8,372 nucleotides of DNA from CAYUCE01 sp964443275 (lineage in GTDB: Bacteria; Bipolaricaulota; Bipolaricaulia; CAYUCE01): assembly GCA_964443275.1 (NCBI GenBank), contig CAYUCE010000069.1:1-8372 (forward strand). The letters run 5' to 3'. Positions 6,093-8,372 of the stretch are shown one piece after another. Under the pieces are notes generated by a model that did not search any database, was not told the DNA's origin, and worked only from the letters and a program-made list of their open reading frames with translations. How positions within the stretch are numbered: position 1 is the stretch's first letter; each line of letters starts with the position of its first letter. The translations under genes were made by a program, and so were the position numbers.

Positions 6093-7895
6093 ATGAAAGG
6101 ATGGATGGGTAAAGGTATTGAAGTAAATTTGACTAGTGGCGAGATCAAGACCGTCAAAACTGGGCAAGAAATTAGAGAGAGGTTTTTGGGTGGTCGTGGG
6201 TTGGGGAGCAAACTTCTTTATGACCGGCTCGATCCTCAAGTAGATGCGTTGTCTAGCGAAAACCTGGTGGTTATTGCTACTGGGCCTCTCACCGGGGGCA
6301 TTGCTCCTACTCCGGGCAGATTTAGCGCTTCCACTAAATCTCCACTTACCGGAACTATAACCGATTCAAACTGCGGAGGGGATTGGGGTCCTGCTTTTAA
6401 AAGGACCGGCCATGATTATCTGCTAATTGAGGGTAAGGCAGAAGCTCCCTTTTATCTGACTATTTTTGATTCTGATATCAATTTGCACGGGGCCGGTGAG
6501 TTATGGGGAAAGACTACCAGCCATACCATAGATCTATTAAAGGATAAATATGGAAAAGAGGTAGAAGTATTGTGCATCGGGCCAGCCGGTGAAAATAAGG
6601 TCCGATTTGCCTCCGTAATGACTGGACACAGCACGCTAGGTCGAGGGGGACTGGGGGCAGTTTTGGGGTCCAAGAACTTAAAGGCTATTGTAGTAAAGGG
6701 AAATCGTAAAATCGAATACGCGGATAAAAAACGGCTTCGATTCCTAAATAAGGAAGCACTCCGAAACATAAGACAAAGCCCCATTACCTCCAAGGCTTAT
6801 CCTCAATTCGGAACTGCAGTTTTGATGAATGTGATCAACGAAGCTGGTATTTTGCCTAAAGATAATTTCCGCCATTGCGATGTGTTAGAAGAGGTTGAGG
6901 ATATCTCCGGTGAAGCTATAGCTGATCAGATATTGAAAGGAAGAAGAGGGTGCTGGGGATGTACGATAAAATGTAAGCCGGAAACTTCGCTGGGGGACAA
7001 GCAGGGCGGGGGTCCGGAATACGAGACTGACTGGTCTTTGGGCCCTAATTGCGGTAATTTTGATTTGGAGAAGATAACTGAAGCTAACTACCTGTGTAAT
7101 GAATTTGGCCTGGATACTATATCTTGTGGCGGTGCAATTGCTTGCGGGATGGAGATGTGCGAAGAAGGCATACTGGATTGGGATCTAAGCTTTGGTGATT
7201 CAAATAAAATTGTGGAGCTGGTCAGCAAAATTGCCAAAAGGGAGGGAATAGGGGATGAGCTAGCCGAGGGTTCTAAGCGCTTGGCAGAAAGTTATGGGCG
7301 AGAAGAGCTTTCTATGACTATAAAAGGCCAGGAGCTTCCTGCTTATGATCCGCGGGGGGCTCAAGGTCAAGGTTTGTGTTACGTGACTTCTAACCGAGGT
7401 GGCTGTCACTTAAGAGGCGGATACTTGATCGGTTCAGAGATTTTGGGTGCTCCTGAGCTAATCGATCGGTTTGCGCATACCGGCAAAGCTAGCTTAGCAG
7501 TGGAAGAACAAAACACCGGAGCGGTATACGATTCACTTACTATATGTCGTTTTTCTCACTATGCGGTCCCTAACCAGATGGTGGCTAGACTGCTTTCTGC
7601 CGTTACTGGAGTGGAATTTGATACCGAAAAGCTGCTCCAAGTAGGTGAGCGAATCTACACTATTGAAAGGCTGTTTAACTTGCGGGCTGGTTTTGGGGCG
7701 GGGGATGATACCTTGCCCAAACGCTTGCTTGATCAGCCTCTTCCTGCCGGCCCGGCAGAAGGCAAAGTGGTAAAATTAGAACCTATGCTTTTAGAGTATT
7801 ACGAAACCAGAGGATGGGATAAAAAAGGAAAACCTACCAAGAAAAAAGCTGAAGAGCTGGGATTGGAGGAAGAATATGAGCAAATACAAAGCTGA
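6093..7895 (+). CDS. Tungsten-type aldehyde:ferredoxin oxidoreductase
   Basis: Oxidises an aldehyde to a carboxylate and passes electrons to ferredoxin through a tungsten (or molybdenum) bis-pterin and one [4Fe-4S] cluster; acts in the cytoplasm of anaerobes. From ATG 6093 it has 600 residues, the usual AOR length. Visible: N-terminal MKGWMGKGIEVNLTSG and FLGGRGLGSKLL (31-42); ATGPLTGG (62-69) and SNCGGDWGPAFKRTG (92-106) of the pterin-binding domain; cluster cysteines C287, C290 and C294 in GCWGCTIKC, plus the fourth, C485, in DSLTIC; PEYET (308-312) and H439 in GGCHLRGGY, resembling active-site positions of archaeal AOR; and the common C-terminal tail LEYYETRGWDKKGKPT. All key residues appear intact. 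The substrate is not readable; overlap with a FucA-type aldolase gene suggests lactaldehyde or glycolaldehyde (inference). Pterin and tungsten genes are not in the window. Confidence 0.93.
   Translation: MKGWMGKGIEVNLTSGEIKTVKTGQEIRERFLGGRGLGSKLLYDRLDPQVDALSSENLVVIATGPLTGGIAPTPGRFSASTKSPLTGTITDSNCGGDWGPAFKRTGHDYLLIEGKAEAPFYLTIFDSDINLHGAGELWGKTTSHTIDLLKDKYGKEVEVLCIGPAGENKVRFASVMTGHSTLGRGGLGAVLGSKNLKAIVVKGNRKIEYADKKRLRFLNKEALRNIRQSPITSKAYPQFGTAVLMNVINEAGILPKDNFRHCDVLEEVEDISGEAIADQILKGRRGCWGCTIKCKPETSLGDKQGGGPEYETDWSLGPNCGNFDLEKITEANYLCNEFGLDTISCGGAIACGMEMCEEGILDWDLSFGDSNKIVELVSKIAKREGIGDELAEGSKRLAESYGREELSMTIKGQELPAYDPRGAQGQGLCYVTSNRGGCHLRGGYLIGSEILGAPELIDRFAHTGKASLAVEEQNTGAVYDSLTICRFSHYAVPNQMVARLLSAVTGVEFDTEKLLQVGERIYTIERLFNLRAGFGAGDDTLPKRLLDQPLPAGPAEGKVVKLEPMLLEYYETRGWDKKGKPTKKKAEELGLEEEYEQIQS
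7865..7870 (+). promoter_or_regulatory. Ribosome binding site of the aldolase gene inside AOR
   Basis: GGAGGA is 5 bases before ATG 7876 and lies within the last codons of the AOR gene. With the 20-base overlap, it suggests the two proteins are made from one message in a coupled way. Confidence 0.75.
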
Positions 7896-8372
7896 TGACA
7901 TAATTAAAAGATTCCAACATGTGGGTAGCGCTTTATATCAGAGGGGACTGGAGAATTCTCATAGCGGTAATTTGAGCGTTAAAGTCGGAGACAGAATATT
8001 AATAACCCGAAGAGGTTCACAGTTGGGTTTTCTAAAGAAAGAGGACATTGTGGAAACTGGCCTGGAAAGGGACGACAGCGGAATTGCTCTTGCTTCATCT
8101 GAGGTGGGGGTCCATCGTGCTATCTATCGAGAGACGAACGCTTTAGCCATCGTTCACACCCATCAGATTGCTGCAACCGCCCTATCTTTTCTTCAGGATG
8201 AAATAATTCCCATTGATGTAGAAGCTTCTTATATTTTGAGAAAAATACCGGTGGTTACTTGCAAGGAAGGCTCCGGTTCCAAAGAGATGGAAGAAAAAAT
8301 TCCTCAGGCCTTGAAGGATTACAAGATCATTATGCTAAAAGGGCACGGAGCTTTTGCTATCGGTGATCATTT
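7876..8372 (+). CDS. Class II aldolase (FucA/AraD-type), 3' end outside window
   Basis: The frame starts at ATG 7876, overlapping the AOR end by 20 bases, and is open to the window edge, giving 165 residues of an expected 210-220. Zn-dependent aldolase features: SGNLSVK (30-36), the phosphate-side loop; ITRRGSQLG (43-51); ASSEVGVHRAIY (73-84) with the catalytic glutamate E76; zinc histidines H94 and H96 in VHTHQIAATALS; and the third zinc histidine H157 in KGHGAF. These match L-fuculose-1-phosphate aldolase (FucA). The same fold also holds ribulose-5-phosphate 4-epimerase, rhamnulose-1-phosphate aldolase and methylthioribulose-1-phosphate dehydratase. The E76 plus HxH arrangement and the FucI/FucU-type neighbours favour the aldolase. 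Its products would be dihydroxyacetone phosphate and lactaldehyde or glycolaldehyde. Confidence 0.85.
   Translation, partial: MSKYKADDIIKRFQHVGSALYQRGLENSHSGNLSVKVGDRILITRRGSQLGFLKKEDIVETGLERDDSGIALASSEVGVHRAIYRETNALAIVHTHQIAATALSFLQDEIIPIDVEASYILRKIPVVTCKEGSGSKEMEEKIPQALKDYKIIMLKGHGAFAIGDH

Noticed and set aside
6452..6793. Antisense frame within the AOR gene
   Set aside because: Opposite conserved AOR sequence, with no independent support.

Overview
The window reads as part of a chromosomal sugar-catabolism cluster from an anaerobic bacterium. All supported genes lie on the + strand. Three things suggest an anaerobe, possibly thermophilic and probably with a two-membrane envelope. There is a tungsten-type aldehyde:ferredoxin oxidoreductase (AOR). 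The base composition is moderately AT-rich, with strong GGAGG ribosome sites. The secreted sugar-binding protein has a plain signal peptide and no lipobox cysteine, which fits a true periplasm. A lineage cannot be assigned from sequence alone; Bacillota-like or Atribacterota-like anaerobes are guesses.

Layout. Positions 1-234 are the C-terminal end of a LacI/GalR-type regulator. Positions 391-3460 encode an ABC sugar importer: a periplasmic binding protein, an ATPase with one ABC domain, and an inner-membrane permease. ATPase and permease overlap by ATGA. A perfect hairpin of 15-16 bp sits between the binding-protein gene and the ATPase gene. Positions 3589-5088 encode an L-fucose/D-arabinose isomerase-like enzyme, shorter than classical FucI, and 5198-5617 encode an RbsD/FucU-type mutarotase. 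A gene-free stretch of about 475 bases (5618-6092) holds 37-bp direct repeats flanking a long imperfect inverted repeat, then a second strong hairpin. Positions 6093-7895 encode a 600-residue AOR. Its end overlaps by 20 bases the start of a class II aldolase of FucA type, which runs off the window at 8372.

How the genes may work together (inference). The importer brings in a fucose-type sugar such as L-fucose or D-arabinose. The mutarotase speeds anomer exchange, the isomerase makes the ketose, and the aldolase splits it, normally as the 1-phosphate, into dihydroxyacetone phosphate and a short aldehyde (lactaldehyde or glycolaldehyde). The AOR could oxidise that aldehyde to the acid and reduce ferredoxin, replacing the usual NAD-dependent dehydrogenase or reductase. 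No sugar kinase is visible, so it is either downstream or absent. This AOR-aldolase pairing is the most interesting feature of the window; the repeat-rich gap in front of it is the second.
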